This document shows positions 43,725 through 52,254 of a stretch of 64,000 nucleotides of DNA, in pieces (position 1 is the first letter of the stretch; every line of letters begins with the position of its first letter). The DNA is from Shewanella phaeophyticola (lineage in GTDB: Bacteria > Pseudomonadota > Gammaproteobacteria > Enterobacterales > Shewanellaceae). The stretch spans positions 1,426,001 to 1,490,000 of the forward strand of contig NZ_JAODOQ010000001.1 in NCBI RefSeq assembly GCF_025398315.1, given 5' to 3'. The notes beneath the pieces are model-generated. The model had not been told where the DNA came from and did no database searches. It was given only the letters and a program-made list of their open reading frames with translations. Both the position numbers and the translations under genes were made by a program.

Positions 43725-44114
43725 TTAAAAGCTGATTAAACGATCGGCTTTTTCTATGCCAACGACTAACTCACCTAAGCCGCCCATGGTAAAGGTCTCA
43801 TCACTATTCCAATGCTTTTTACCATTTTCAACAGCTTCTTGTTGCGACAGTACCCCACGGCGAAGCGCAGCAGACACACAATTAGTGAGCGGCACTTTAT
43901 GTTGCTGGGCAAACCTTTGCCACTTAGCATGCATGTCTATTTCGTCTGAGGCTGGGCAGGTAAGGGCATTGCTGTTAGTCACGCCATCTTGGTAGAAAAA
44001 AACGGTGATGATGTCATGGCCATTGGCCAGTATACTTTGGCAAAAGGCTAATGCCCGAAAACTGGCGCTGGAGCCATAAACACTGCCGTTTACTTGGATG
44101 ATAAATTTGCTCAT
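43725..44114 (-). CDS. tusD: Sulfurtransferase TusD (DsrE-like)
   Basis: 129 residues. TusD receives sulfur from TusA on its Cys; that residue is visible in LTNCVSAALRRG, corresponding to Cys78 in E. coli. The family tail FTMGGLGELVVGIEKADR is present. It is the first gene of tusDCBE. Confidence 0.95.
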   Translation of the reverse strand: MSKFIIQVNGSVYGSSASFRALAFCQSILANGHDIITVFFYQDGVTNSNALTCPASDEIDMHAKWQRFAQQHKVPLTNCVSAALRRGVLSQQEAVENGKKHWNSDETFTMGGLGELVVGIEKADRLISF

Positions 44115-44178
44115 GATAAAAAAAATGACCCTAAATTAGGCCATTTTATCGTAATTTAACGGTGAACTCTATCGGCGA

Positions 44179-44838
44179 TTAATCGTCGTTGCCCATACCC
44201 ATTAAATGTAAAAGACTCATAAATAAATTTAAGAAGTCTAAAAATAATGACACGGTAGCGCGAATATAGTTTGTTTCGCCGCCATTCACGATACGGCTAG
44301 TGTCGTATAAAATAAAACCGGTCATCAATAAGGCAATACCCGCGTTCATCGCCATAAACATGATAGAACTTTGCACAAATAAGTTAATCACTAATGCGCC
44401 AATCATCACGAGCATACCGGCAAATAAGAACCCGCCCATAAACGAGAAGTCTTTTTTGGTGGTGAGTGCATAAGCTGATAACGCAACAAAGATGACGGAT
44501 GTTAAGCCAAGTGCTTGCATAATAAGGCCTGAATCATTTGCCATGCCTGCATAATGGTTAAGAATATAACCCAGTGACGCACCTTCCATACCGGTAAAGG
44601 CAAATACCCAAAAAATACCCGCGGCGGTGTCTGCTTTTTTCAATGTGACAAACAATAACACTAAGCCACCGATTGATAAGCCTAGAGAAGGCCAGCGACC
44701 AATTTCAAATAACATGCTCAATCCAGCCGTTACAGCAGCAAAAGCCAATGTCATTGATAACAGCATGTAAGTGTTTTTTAACAGTTTATTGACTTCAGTA
44801 GTCGATAGACTTGGGGATAAAACTGATTGTTGACTCAT
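44179..44838 (-). CDS. Bax inhibitor-1/YccA family membrane protein
   Basis: 219 residues with seven hydrophobic segments, of the BI-1 (TMBIM) family. It ends with SLFLDFLNLFMSLLHLMGMGNDD, where the family signature LFLDFLNLF lies. YccA in E. coli modulates FtsH; the same is possible here. Its position next to the tus operon matches the yccA-tusE neighbourhood of enterics. GGAGACG precedes the ATG. Confidence 0.93.
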   Translation of the reverse strand: MSQQSVLSPSLSTTEVNKLLKNTYMLLSMTLAFAAVTAGLSMLFEIGRWPSLGLSIGGLVLLFVTLKKADTAAGIFWVFAFTGMEGASLGYILNHYAGMANDSGLIMQALGLTSVIFVALSAYALTTKKDFSFMGGFLFAGMLVMIGALVINLFVQSSIMFMAMNAGIALLMTGFILYDTSRIVNGGETNYIRATVSLFLDFLNLFMSLLHLMGMGNDD

Positions 44839-45020
44839 TATCGTCTCCAGAGATTAACTCAATGATTTGTTCATCGTGAAAACTTATTGTTTCACTCTGA
44901 CACTAAATCTAGCCTAAGCAATGTACATTAAATATAAATTAATTTATCACATCGATTCATGCCGCTACGTTACCATAAAGTTAACGTTAATATAACTTTA
45001 TCATCATCAATAGCTTCCGT

Positions 45021-45923
45021 TTAGCTCAGCCATTCTTTTTTAAGCTTTGGTGTATCACCCAAATAATCCAGTACCCATTGCATTGCTGGGGTCATATTGG
45101 CGCTATTCCAGACTAAACAGCAGGCGGTGTCTTGTTTTGGTGTTGCTAATTGTTTTTCAATCAATGCACCGGCTTTAATAAACACATCTGCTAAATGGTA
45201 AGGCATATAGCCAATACCTAAACCTTCACGAAAACAGTTTAATGCGCGGATCCAATCTGGCACCACAATACGCCGCTGGTTATTGAGTAGCCAATTAGGC
45301 CTGTGGGCAATATTATTGGCAGTATCTTGCAGGCAAATTGATGGGTAGGGCAATAACTCGGCATCAGTAAGTAAGTGATCTGTTTTAGCTAAAGGATGGT
45401 TTTTACTCACCAAAAAGCGCCAAGGGATCATGCCCATATCTCTATATTTAAACACACCACCAACCGGAATTGTGGATGTTGCGCCAATGGCGATATCACT
45501 TTTGCCTGTAGACAACGACTCCCACACGCCATTATACACTTCAAGTCGAATGATTAATTCGATATCAGTAAAGTGTCGATAAAAGTCGGCAATTAGCACA
45601 CTGATTTTGTCTGCGCGAACCATGTTATCAATGGCAATCGACAACGAAGGGCGCCAACCATTGGCGACTTTTTGAGTATCACGCTTAATATTGTTGAGTT
45701 TGGTTATAATTTCACGCGACTGCGCCACAAAGTGCTCACCCGCAGGCGTCAAACTCACACTACGATGATGACGTTCAAATAAGATAACCCCAAGGTCATC
45801 TTCAATTTGTTTTACGGCATAACTCACCGCGGAGGGGACTTTATTTAATTTATTCGCAGCGGCGGTAAAACTGCCCACTCGGGCAACTATATCTATCATT
45901 TCGAATGCTTGTTCTGAAAGCAT
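45021..45923 (-). CDS. punR: LysR-family regulator, PunR-like
   Basis: About 300 residues: N-terminal winged helix (VARVGSFTAAANKLNKVPSAVSYAVKQIE) and LysR effector domain. The text ANGWRPSLSIAIDNMVR, VYNGVWESLSTGKSDIAIGAT, IPVGG and YRDMGM matches E. coli PunR (YdhB), the activator of the purine transporter gene punC. The ATG at 45921-45923 with AAGGATAGCGAG upstream is preferred over one at 45980. No punC homologue is adjacent. Confidence 0.85.
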   Translation of the reverse strand: MLSEQAFEMIDIVARVGSFTAAANKLNKVPSAVSYAVKQIEDDLGVILFERHHRSVSLTPAGEHFVAQSREIITKLNNIKRDTQKVANGWRPSLSIAIDNMVRADKISVLIADFYRHFTDIELIIRLEVYNGVWESLSTGKSDIAIGATSTIPVGGVFKYRDMGMIPWRFLVSKNHPLAKTDHLLTDAELLPYPSICLQDTANNIAHRPNWLLNNQRRIVVPDWIRALNCFREGLGIGYMPYHLADVFIKAGALIEKQLATPKQDTACCLVWNSANMTPAMQWVLDYLGDTPKLKKEWLS

Positions 45924-46245
45924 CTCGCTATCCTTGGCATCGGTAACATTACTTGCAGTAAAGGTAAACATTAACCCCAATCAAATCAAGCAAAGTCGCC
46001 GTTATCAGCGGTTTAATCACATAATGTGCTTAGCAGAAGACCAGGTAACCTGTTTAAAGAATGCAGACCATTCTCAATACCCTATAAATGACAGCCATGT
46101 GAGTCACTATATCGACCTTACAGTGCAGATAAATCAACATTCACACGCTATTTATTCACCCGCTGAGCATTTTATCGCCACTTAACTGATTATTTTCAAT
46201 TTACCCTTTACACCAAACCGCCATTGTCATATTATTCGGCCGCTC

Positions 46246-46335
46246 GGAGGGATGGCAGAGTGGTCGAATGCACCGGTCTTGAAAACCGGCAACGGTTTAT
46301 CCCGTTCTAGGGTTCAAATCCCTATCCCTCCGCCA
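46246..46335 (+). tRNA. tRNA-Ser (anticodon UGA)
   Basis: A 90-base type II tRNA with acceptor stem GGAGGGA/TCCCTCC, anticodon stem CCGGT/ACCGG with loop CTTGAAA (anticodon TGA, reading UCA), long variable arm, T-loop GGTTCAAATCC and encoded CCA. It is the integration site of the island that follows: its 3' 26 bases recur at 51271-51296. Confidence 0.97.
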
Positions 46336-46393
46336 CATTCTAAAGCAAAAAAGCCATTGATAATCAATGGCTTTTTTGCTTTCTAGCATTTGA
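46310..46393 (+). repeat. Direct repeat, att site 1 (tRNA 3' end plus terminator)
   Basis: 84 bases beginning GGGTTCAAATCCC in the T-arm and running past the tRNA through its terminator hairpin (AGCCATTGAT/ATCAATGGCT with T run, about 46351-46378). Near-identical to 51271-51354, differing at only a few bases. This is the attL-type junction of the island. Confidence 0.92.
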
Positions 46394-46433
46394 AAAATCA
46401 TATTCTCAGACCTAAAACGGATGACTGAGACAT

Positions 46434-47834
46434 ATGTACCTATTTCGAGCCACAAATTGTACCTATTATACCCGCATGGTGTTGCCTGCTTATCTGCGTG
46501 ATAAAGGCTTCTCTGCCGACATCAAAGTATCCTTGCTCACTAAACAGCGCTCAATCGCAATAGGCCGTAACCTTGTGGTTGCGGGCATCTTACGAGCATT
46601 AATCAACAACTTAACCCCACAATCACAGCCAGATGCGTTTAAAGCACAGGTGAATCAATTGATTAATGATACCCGTGCAGGCTTTGTTGGAGTAACAGAT
46701 ACGCTTGATGAAAATGCCAAGCCAGTGCGGGAAATCATTCAGTTTATTCCCACTCGGCCAACGAAATTAGCCCATAATAGTGCGGCATATGACAATTGTC
46801 CCTCACTAACAAACTTGGCATCCTCAAATAACCCGAGTAGTAAAAAACAAACAAATTCAGTCGCTAACGTCACATTATCGGATGCACTAATTAAGTTTAT
46901 TGCGTCTAAACAAAAGCAGTCTGTCTCAGTGTTAACGGTAAAGCAGCTTAATCAACGTATAGGCCACTTTATTGAAAGAACTCACTTAGATGATGTATTC
47001 GACATAACGAGCGCTGAGGCGATGGAATACAAGGATTGTTTACTTGAAGAGGGCAGAAGCCACAAAAGTAACAAAGACTACCTAGCAGCGGTGTCGCAGT
47101 TCTTTAAATGGTGCAAATTGATGCGCTACACCAGCGCTAACCCGTTTGATGAGGTGAAACTGTCCAAGCCAAGTAACCAGGCTGGACATGATTTAGCGCG
47201 TCAGCGCTGGCAACCAGAGCAACTTAAACACGTACTGCAATCACAAGACTTTATTGATAAACCCCCGGACTTTAAATGGATAACACTATTGATGCTGTAT
47301 CACGGTTTACGGCCTTCAGAGGCTTGTCAGCTACACAGCAATGATATAACCGTAATCGATGGTATCAGCGTCATTCACGTCACCAATGAAGGCGTGAGCC
47401 AACAACTCAAGACCGCACAGTCAAAGCGAACCGTTCCGCTACATCAAAAACTCATTGAGCTTGGTTTTATTGATTTTGTTCAAACCATTACTGACCGAAC
47501 ATCAAAAAGCAGTCAATTAACAAGCAACCCGTTATTTCATTACCAACCTAGTAGTGATGGCGTTTGGTCACACAAGTTTTGCCGAGAGTTTGGCAAATTA
47601 CTTGACCAACTTCACTTTGTTGCAGGTAAACGACCTACAGCCTATTCATTCCGTCACACCTTTATTGATGAACTGAAACAACTGCAAACAGAAGAGTCGA
47701 TGGTGGCACAGCTTGTTGGACACGTTTATCACAACATCACCTATGGACGATACGGCAAGCAATATGATGTGAAAACACTCAAACCAGTGGTGGATAAAGT
47801 CAGTTACACATTGAATTTATTTCTACTAGTATAA
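46434..47834 (+). CDS. Tyrosine recombinase (integrase) of a tRNA-Ser island
   Basis: 466 residues. An N-terminal SAM-like arm-binding half (about 130-230, with HKSNKDYLAAVSQFFKWC) precedes the catalytic domain. Catalytic residues visible: Arg in GLRPSEACQL, His-x-x-Arg box in SFRHTF, His in LVGHVYHN and nucleophile Tyr in ITYGRYG. The gene starts about 40 bases after the att repeat, typical for an integrase at its own attL. A truncated relative follows the second repeat. No excisionase gene seen. Confidence 0.92.
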   Translation: MYLFRATNCTYYTRMVLPAYLRDKGFSADIKVSLLTKQRSIAIGRNLVVAGILRALINNLTPQSQPDAFKAQVNQLINDTRAGFVGVTDTLDENAKPVREIIQFIPTRPTKLAHNSAAYDNCPSLTNLASSNNPSSKKQTNSVANVTLSDALIKFIASKQKQSVSVLTVKQLNQRIGHFIERTHLDDVFDITSAEAMEYKDCLLEEGRSHKSNKDYLAAVSQFFKWCKLMRYTSANPFDEVKLSKPSNQAGHDLARQRWQPEQLKHVLQSQDFIDKPPDFKWITLLMLYHGLRPSEACQLHSNDITVIDGISVIHVTNEGVSQQLKTAQSKRTVPLHQKLIELGFIDFVQTITDRTSKSSQLTSNPLFHYQPSSDGVWSHKFCREFGKLLDQLHFVAGKRPTAYSFRHTFIDELKQLQTEESMVAQLVGHVYHNITYGRYGKQYDVKTLKPVVDKVSYTLNLFLLV

Positions 47835-47961
47835 GAAGTGGGATTATATGAGAGGATTTTTGCTGAAAAGATCAACCGTAGAGCGTTAATCATGACAATA
47901 GTCAGTAAATCCTGAGTGACTTTATACGCCAAAATTTACTCTCAAAGAACCAATAATCAGC

Positions 47962-48001
47962 CTGAGAAATGATGAAACCTACCAGCGGCATCATTTCTCA
48001 G
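47962..48001. repeat. 13-bp inverted repeat downstream of the integrase
   Basis: CTGAGAAATGATG (47962-47974) and CATCATTTCTCAG (47989-48001) are exact complements around a 14-base loop. No T run. A partial third copy (GCTGAGAAAT) lies at 48041-48050. It may be a terminator-like structure or a protein-binding site of the element. Confidence 0.6.
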
Positions 48002-48133
48002 CAGCACTTATCAAATCCTACGGGCGTAAATCGATAATAAATCTTGCTGAGAAATCGAAATTTCACCATTTTTTGCGTTAATTTCACGCCCATTTCACGT
48101 AACTGTTCACTTAAAGAATGCAATTTAAACCGT

Positions 48134-48295
48134 TTCGCACTCAGTGAGTGCGAAGCCAAAGCAGCCCACTTAAAAAGTGGGACTACAGCGAAACCCGGTA
48201 CGCTCCTATCCCACTTTTTGTTCCAAAAAGGTCGGATAGGAGCTACGGGCAAGGGGGGAACCCCTTAACCCCAACAGCCACATGCTGCGCATGTG
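48134..48295. other. Cluster of five inverted repeats, candidate oriT or other structured element
   Basis: Within 162 bases: a 10-bp-arm palindrome at 48134-48154, CCCACTT/AAGTGGG at 48165-48181, GCTCCTATC/GATAGGAGC at 48202-48243 enclosing CTTTTTG/CAAAAAG, AAGGGG/CCCCTT at 48251-48266, and CACATG/CATGTG at 48279-48295. Local G and C runs differ from the AT-rich surroundings. Such density is typical of plasmid transfer or replication origins. No relaxase gene is seen, so mobilisation in trans would be required. Confidence 0.4.
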
Positions 48296-48309
48296 AAAAA
48301 GCCAAAAGA

Positions 48310-48423
48310 GTGAAAGATAAAATCAGCTGGGACACTTTTATATGGTACGCACTGTTTTTATGTACAGTTATAATGGGATTACATCGATTTACAACTAAAA
48401 AACGATTTAAAATCGTTCTTTAG
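48310..48423 (+). CDS. Possible small membrane protein
   Basis: From a GTG at about 48310 the frame reads VKDKISWDTFIWYALF and then a hydrophobic stretch ending in a basic tail (TTKKRFKIVL). About 37 residues with one membrane segment. It follows the inverted-repeat cluster and ends inside the long hairpin at 48391-48427. There is no clear ribosome site and I know no family; it may be chance. Confidence 0.25.
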   Translation: MKDKISWDTFIWYALFLCTVIMGLHRFTTKKRFKIVL

Positions 48424-48427
48424 TTGT
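48391..48427. terminator. Long AT-rich inverted repeat
   Basis: ACAACTAAA...AACGATTT (48391-48408) is complementary to AAATCGTT...TTTAGTTGT (48410-48427) with one mismatch. It could be a terminator or a recombination site; no clear T run on the plus strand. Confidence 0.5.
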
Positions 48428-48535
48428 ATCGTATTAAAAATAGAAAAACCGTAATCAACTGATTTTATTGGCTTTAATTTTTAGTGTACTGAGCCAAAAT
48501 TCTACTTTACGCGCAAGCTCGGTTTGTTTTTGTCT

Positions 48536-48542
48536 GTTAGAC
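48536..48542 (+). other. Predicted left boundary of an integron gene cassette
   Basis: GTTAGAC fits the integron core consensus GTTRRRY. Its complement GTCTAAC matches five of seven bases of the R'' site CCCTAAC of the attC at the other end of this cassette, as expected if the two were joined in the free cassette. Confidence 0.5.
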
Positions 48543-48582
48543 ACAATTAATTTCTTTACTTCAATAAGATAGCAAATGTAGG

Positions 48583-49101
48583 ATGAGAATAATCAATAAG
48601 TTAAAGGGCGACTTTAATTTTCATTTGCCCTTCAATAAGCTGTTAGGGCTCCAAATGCCATCGTACTCAGACATATATGTAATCTCTGAAAAACGTGATC
48701 AAAAAACCGTTGAGGAATTTCTAAATGAATTTCTTCCTGAAAGAGATGAGACAGCCGATGAATATGAGTTTCCTCAATATTCGGAAAGCTCCGATGTTAT
48801 ATTTAGTACGGCTAAAGAAGCTCTTGTGAAATGTATCAACGAACGGGATATAGATTACCGAATATATTGGAGGGCATTGAATGAGGCAAAGCCTGAGCAT
48901 GCTATGGTATTCTTTTTAGCTGATGGTCATGTAATCTACGGTGTTTCTACCGATGATGCTTATCCCAAATATGCCGCAGAGTTACTGCTAAAATTACAAT
49001 CGTTCTTGGGTAGTGGTTTGGGATACATTGGCCATGAAGCCTCTCCTGATGCGGAGAGCTTAGAAGAATTTAAAAGAGAAATAGCTGTACATCAGCCCTA
49101 A
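48583..49101 (+). CDS. Gene-cassette protein of unknown function
   Basis: Up to 172 residues; a start at the internal ATG 48655 (MPSYSDIYVISEKRD) would give 148 and looks more natural. The protein is acidic, with YEFPQYSES, RIYWRALNEAKPEHAMVFFLADGHVIYGVS and a C-terminal GLGYIGHEASPDAESLEEF segment. No catalytic motif seen. I know similar hypothetical proteins from integron cassettes, but no function. Its TAA lies within the R'' site of the attC, as usual for cassettes. Insertion of the intron leaves the stop codon intact. Confidence 0.7.
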   Translation: MRIINKLKGDFNFHLPFNKLLGLQMPSYSDIYVISEKRDQKTVEEFLNEFLPERDETADEYEFPQYSESSDVIFSTAKEALVKCINERDIDYRIYWRALNEAKPEHAMVFFLADGHVIYGVSTDDAYPKYAAELLLKLQSFLGSGLGYIGHEASPDAESLEEFKREIAVHQP

Positions 49102-51063
49102 TCGGGTAGCCGGAGGTATCTAACCTCCAGCCCCCACACCACCCTGCATGCGGCTCCGCACAGGGCGGTTCATTTAGAACCCCTAACTAAACTTTCTGGT
49201 TAGGATAATGAACTGCGATCCATCCATCTCTTAGTGAATATAATCCTGCTTTCTTCAGATACTCATTACTCAGTGCTTGCTGTATCCCCGGTGTTTTAGA
49301 GCTACGCCAAGTGGCTTTACTTGTGATACCACAAGCAACAGCGGCTTGGATTACTGACGCCACGCTTAAGTAAATTTTGCACCTTAGTCCGTGGTTTTCG
49401 CCACTGACGCCAGTAGCACATACGTATGCGACGACGGATCCAATGGTCTAAATCGACACATCCTTGGTAAGCATTGGCTATGCCAAAGTAGTTGATCCAG
49501 CCTTGCATGTACTGCCGCACTTTAAACAATTGATATCCCATACTAACTCCCCAATTTCGGTTCGTCAGTCGTCTCATCTTTTGTTTGAAAATGCGTAATG
49601 TTTTAGCATGCCACTGGATCTTTCCTCGGTTAAATGTAAACCTAAGAAACTTGCTTTGACCTACCTTAACCACTTGGCTTTTCTGTTCATTAACGGCCAG
49701 TTTTAGCTTAGTGGCCAGATATTGAGTAATGCTCTTGAGTACCCGCTCTCCTGCTCGAATAGACTTTACCAAAATGATGAAGTCGTCCGCGTAGCGGGCG
49801 AATTTATGCCCTCGGCTTTCCAGCTCTTTATCCAGACTATCCAGCATAATGTTAGAGAGTAATGGCGAGAGTAGCCGCCTTGAGGCACGCCTTCAAAGCT
49901 TGCTTCAAATTGGCCATTGACCATCACACCAGCTCGAAGGTATTTACCAATAAGCGCCAACAGACGCTTATCCTGCACCTTGCTTCTAAGTTGAGTCATC
50001 AAGAGATCATGATTAACTCGGTCAAAGAACTTAGACAGATCAACATCGACGGCAAATTTGCGTTTTTGTTTGATGATATCCCTTACTTGCAGTACCGCTT
50101 GTTTGGCATTTCTGTTCGGCCTAAAGCCAAAGCTGTTGGTCGAGAAGAATGGGTCAAACAGTGGCGTGAGTATTTGAGCAATGGCTTGCTGTATCACACG
50201 GTCAATGACGTTAGGGATCCCCAATTTGCGTTTACCGCCATCGGGTTTGTCGATCTCTACGCGCCTGACCGCTGAGGGTTGGTATTCACCTCGCTCTAAT
50301 TGAGATTTACACAGTTGCCAGCCGCCTTGTTGCATCCAGAGCGGGAAGGCTTCGATAGTCATGCCATCGATGCCCGCAGCGCCTTTATTGGCTTTAACTT
50401 GACGCCAAGCTCGGTGTAGATTTTCAGGTTCGAGCAGTTGTTGGAATAAATCGTTGTTGAAGGCCGGTTGCATATCAATACGCTGCTGATAGTAATCGTC
50501 TGGCGACGTAGTGGGTATCGACAAGTTTGACAAGACTCCTCCTTCTTCTAAATGTTCAGGCCTTCACCATATCCCAACCATTACGATGGGCGTTGGGCTA
50601 CTATGCCGTCTGCTGACTTCTGCTTAATCACATGCCAAGTTACCCCGTCATGCGCTATCGGTTTCCATCTGGTTCGCTCTTTTCAGTCGATGAAGTTGAA
50701 AAGCCAAGGCACTTATAAACCAGAGCCTTACTGGTTAATGACCGATCGCGTGTTAAGCAGATCTCCCCAGATAAGAACATGAACTTTCTTTGCACTGCTG
50801 CATCATTTACGGTGGCCATTAGATCACGTGGTTTCGTCGTCTTGTGCCAGCTCACCTCTAGCCTACGCCTCATATGATGTTCTTGTTCATCAGCTCGCAA
50901 ATTTGCTAGCGGCTTCCTCCAGACCAAACCTCGCGATTAAGCCCTTGCCATTCGCTAGTAGTTAACGTTTAATAACAGTATGTTATTCTCTTTTAGAAAG
51001 AGTAACGGTGATCTTCCTACAGAGGACTTTCACCTCATTAGTTCATGCCCATGCTGGGCGTAC
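49101..51063 (-). mobile_element. Group IIC (attC-type) intron, about 1.96 kb
   Basis: The 3' part on the minus strand has a domain V-like hairpin (GAACCGCCCTGTGCGG/CCGCATGCAGGGTGG, plus-strand 49136-49175), then a domain VI-like hairpin and the end CTACCCGAT. The 5' end begins GTACGCCCAGCATGGGC, close to the usual GTGCG start, and is followed by GGTGAAAGTCC. The insertion point reads TTGT|T on the attC bottom strand, the known target of class C-attC introns. It encodes one reverse transcriptase. Confidence 0.85.
49187..50533 (-). CDS. Group II intron reverse transcriptase/maturase, two frameshifts
   Basis: Intron-encoded protein of about 445 residues. RT domains: KGAAGIDGMTIEAF (RT1), RRVEIDKPDGGKRKLGIP (RT2), FGFRPNRNAKQAV (RT2a), VDLSKFFDRVNHD (RT3), GVPQGG (RT4) and FARYADDF with the catalytic YADD (RT5), then the maturase X domain (YFGIANAYQGCVDLDHWIRRRIR) and a tail ending VHYPNQKV. 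No endonuclease domain, as in class C. A break at 49871-49876, after GVPQGG, fits GGGCC read as GTAGCC; a second near 49345-49355 restores VIQAAVACGITSKATWRSS. If real, the intron could not move by itself. Confidence 0.85.
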
Positions 51064-51142
51064 ACAAGTTGCATCAGCATCGCCCAGCAAAAACACGCTG
51101 GGCTGGACTCGCTAACGCTCGCCGCTGTGCAAGGCGTTAAAC

Positions 51143-51270
51143 ATTGACAACCTACTCGATAAATATTTAAATGTCATATATCGACTACGAATGTTCACTA
51201 TCTGAGATGTGATTTTTCGATTAGTTATTGATTATAATGAATTTTAATTTTATTTTGTGTCTGTTTGCTT
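51143..51270. other. Non-coding stretch between attC and the second att repeat
   Basis: About 130 AT-rich bases from the end of the cassette to the repeat. No gene or clear signal seen; it forms the right end of the first island. Confidence 0.5.
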
Positions 51271-51354
51271 GGGTTCAAATCCCTATCCCTCCGCCACATT
51301 CTAAAGTGAAAAAGCCATTGATAATCAATGGCTTTTTTGCTTTCTAGCGTTTGA
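51271..51354 (+). repeat. Direct repeat, att site 2 (displaced tRNA-Ser 3' end plus terminator)
   Basis: 84 bases nearly identical to 46310-46393, including GGGTTCAAATCCC, the CCA end and the terminator hairpin. With site 1 it brackets a 4.96-kb segment. It is also attL for the second, older element, whose integrase gene starts 18 bases on. Confidence 0.92.
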
Positions 51355-51371
51355 GGGGCTCTCCATAAGGA

Positions 51372-52007
51372 TTGACTCAGACAATGTATCTTTATCGAGC
51401 ACCCAACAACGTATACTTTACACGTATTTGTTTATCCAAATATTTACGCGACAAGGGCTTCCCCTTTGACGTAAAAGTCTCCTTACTGACTCGTGACAGA
51501 GCAGAAGCGGTCATCCGTAACATTGATGTTGCCGGAATACTCAAAAAAATCATCAAGTCTATTGACCATCAAACACGCATTAATGACTTTATTCGCTACG
51601 TCGATGAGGTTATTAACAATCTCAGAGCTCAGTTTGATGCTGATAATGACACAGATGCCATTATTAACGTCACACAGAAGCGTCATAGCATCCCCATCAG
51701 AGACACTAAGCTGTCTGAGCATCGTGAAACCACAGCTGTTGCGCAAGCAAAACCTGTTATTGGGCTGAACGAAGCATTAAGCGCATTTATTATTTCAAAA
51801 CAAAAATCAGCCATTCGGCCGCTGTCTATCAAGCAACTTGAACAACGCATACGCCATTTTATTGATACCGTATCATCAAAATCTACATCCAAAGCTGAGA
51901 GCAAATGCGTGCACGATATAACTAGCGCTGATGCTATGACTTATCGTGATAGCTTATTGACTCAAGGCCGAAGCTACAAAAGCAATAAGGAGTACTTAGC
52001 CTGTTGA
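51372..52007 (+). pseudogene. Truncated tyrosine recombinase, relative of the first island integrase
   Basis: 211 residues that align with the N-terminal half of the integrase at 46434 (MYLYRAPNNVYFTRICLSKYLRDKGF; ITSADAMTYRDSLLTQGRSYKSNKEYLA). It stops where the first integrase continues AVSQFFKWC, so the whole catalytic domain is lost. The break coincides with the start of a foreign dehydrogenase fragment at 52009, so it is a deletion or insertion junction rather than a sequence error. An inactive relic of an older element. Confidence 0.9.
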
Positions 52008-52008
52008 C

Positions 52009-52239
52009 ACTCCATTTACACGCACAATTTCATATCATGAAATTGCCCTTGGTGCGCTGCATGATTTTGGTGATCGGGCGCAATGGCATAGGCTAATGCG
52101 TGATGGGGAAGCATTACTACGTAACGTAGCTGAGCATTCTATGGTGGTTGAAATACCCAATACCTTTGAGTTTGGAAAGCTAAACGATGCTCTTCAATTT
52201 TCTAAGCAAGCAAAACGCAAAGCGGTAGTTATTGTATAG
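52009..52239 (+). pseudogene. C-terminal fragment of a medium-chain (zinc-type) dehydrogenase
   Basis: 77 codons without a start: TPFTRTISYHEIALGALHDF... ending KLNDALQFSKQAKRKAVVIV and TAG. The last segment resembles the C-terminal strand and helix of quinone-oxidoreductase/alcohol-dehydrogenase family proteins. The rest of the gene is missing. Identification is from memory of family endings, so moderate. Confidence 0.55.
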
Positions 52240-52254
52240 CGCTGTAACGGTAGT

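Larger units (their letters stand above)
49094..51142 (+). other. Integron attC site split by the group II intron
   Basis: Left piece AGCCCTA at 49094-49100, right piece ACAAG... from 51064 to GTTAAAC at 51136-51142. Joined, it reads CCCTAACAAG...GGCGTTAAAC, about 86 bases. It folds: TAAC/GTTA outer pairs, TTGCA/TGCAA, CAGC/GCTG and inner GCCCAGC/GCTGGGC arms with a loop of A-rich bases, with one unpaired T as expected of extrahelical bases. GTTAAAC fits the GTTRRRY core. Confidence 0.8.

Noticed and set aside
45934..46185. 83-codon frame between punR and the tRNA
   Set aside because: No ribosome site or family resemblance; composition is that of intergenic DNA.
48148..48309. Reading frame through the inverted-repeat cluster
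   Set aside because: The translation is low-complexity and the DNA is better explained by hairpins; only the part after 48310 is kept as a weak candidate.
49430..49440. LacI-type operator (CATACGTATGCG) inside the intron
   Set aside because: It lies within the reverse transcriptase coding sequence with no promoter, so it is probably chance.
49862..50275. 137-codon plus-strand frame inside the intron
   Set aside because: It is the antisense of the reverse transcriptase gene, whose RT motifs are clear.
49187..50533. Retron or diversity-generating reverse transcriptase
   Set aside because: The RT has a maturase X domain and lies within group II intron RNA with domain V/VI-like hairpins; there is no template-repeat pair or msr/msd.
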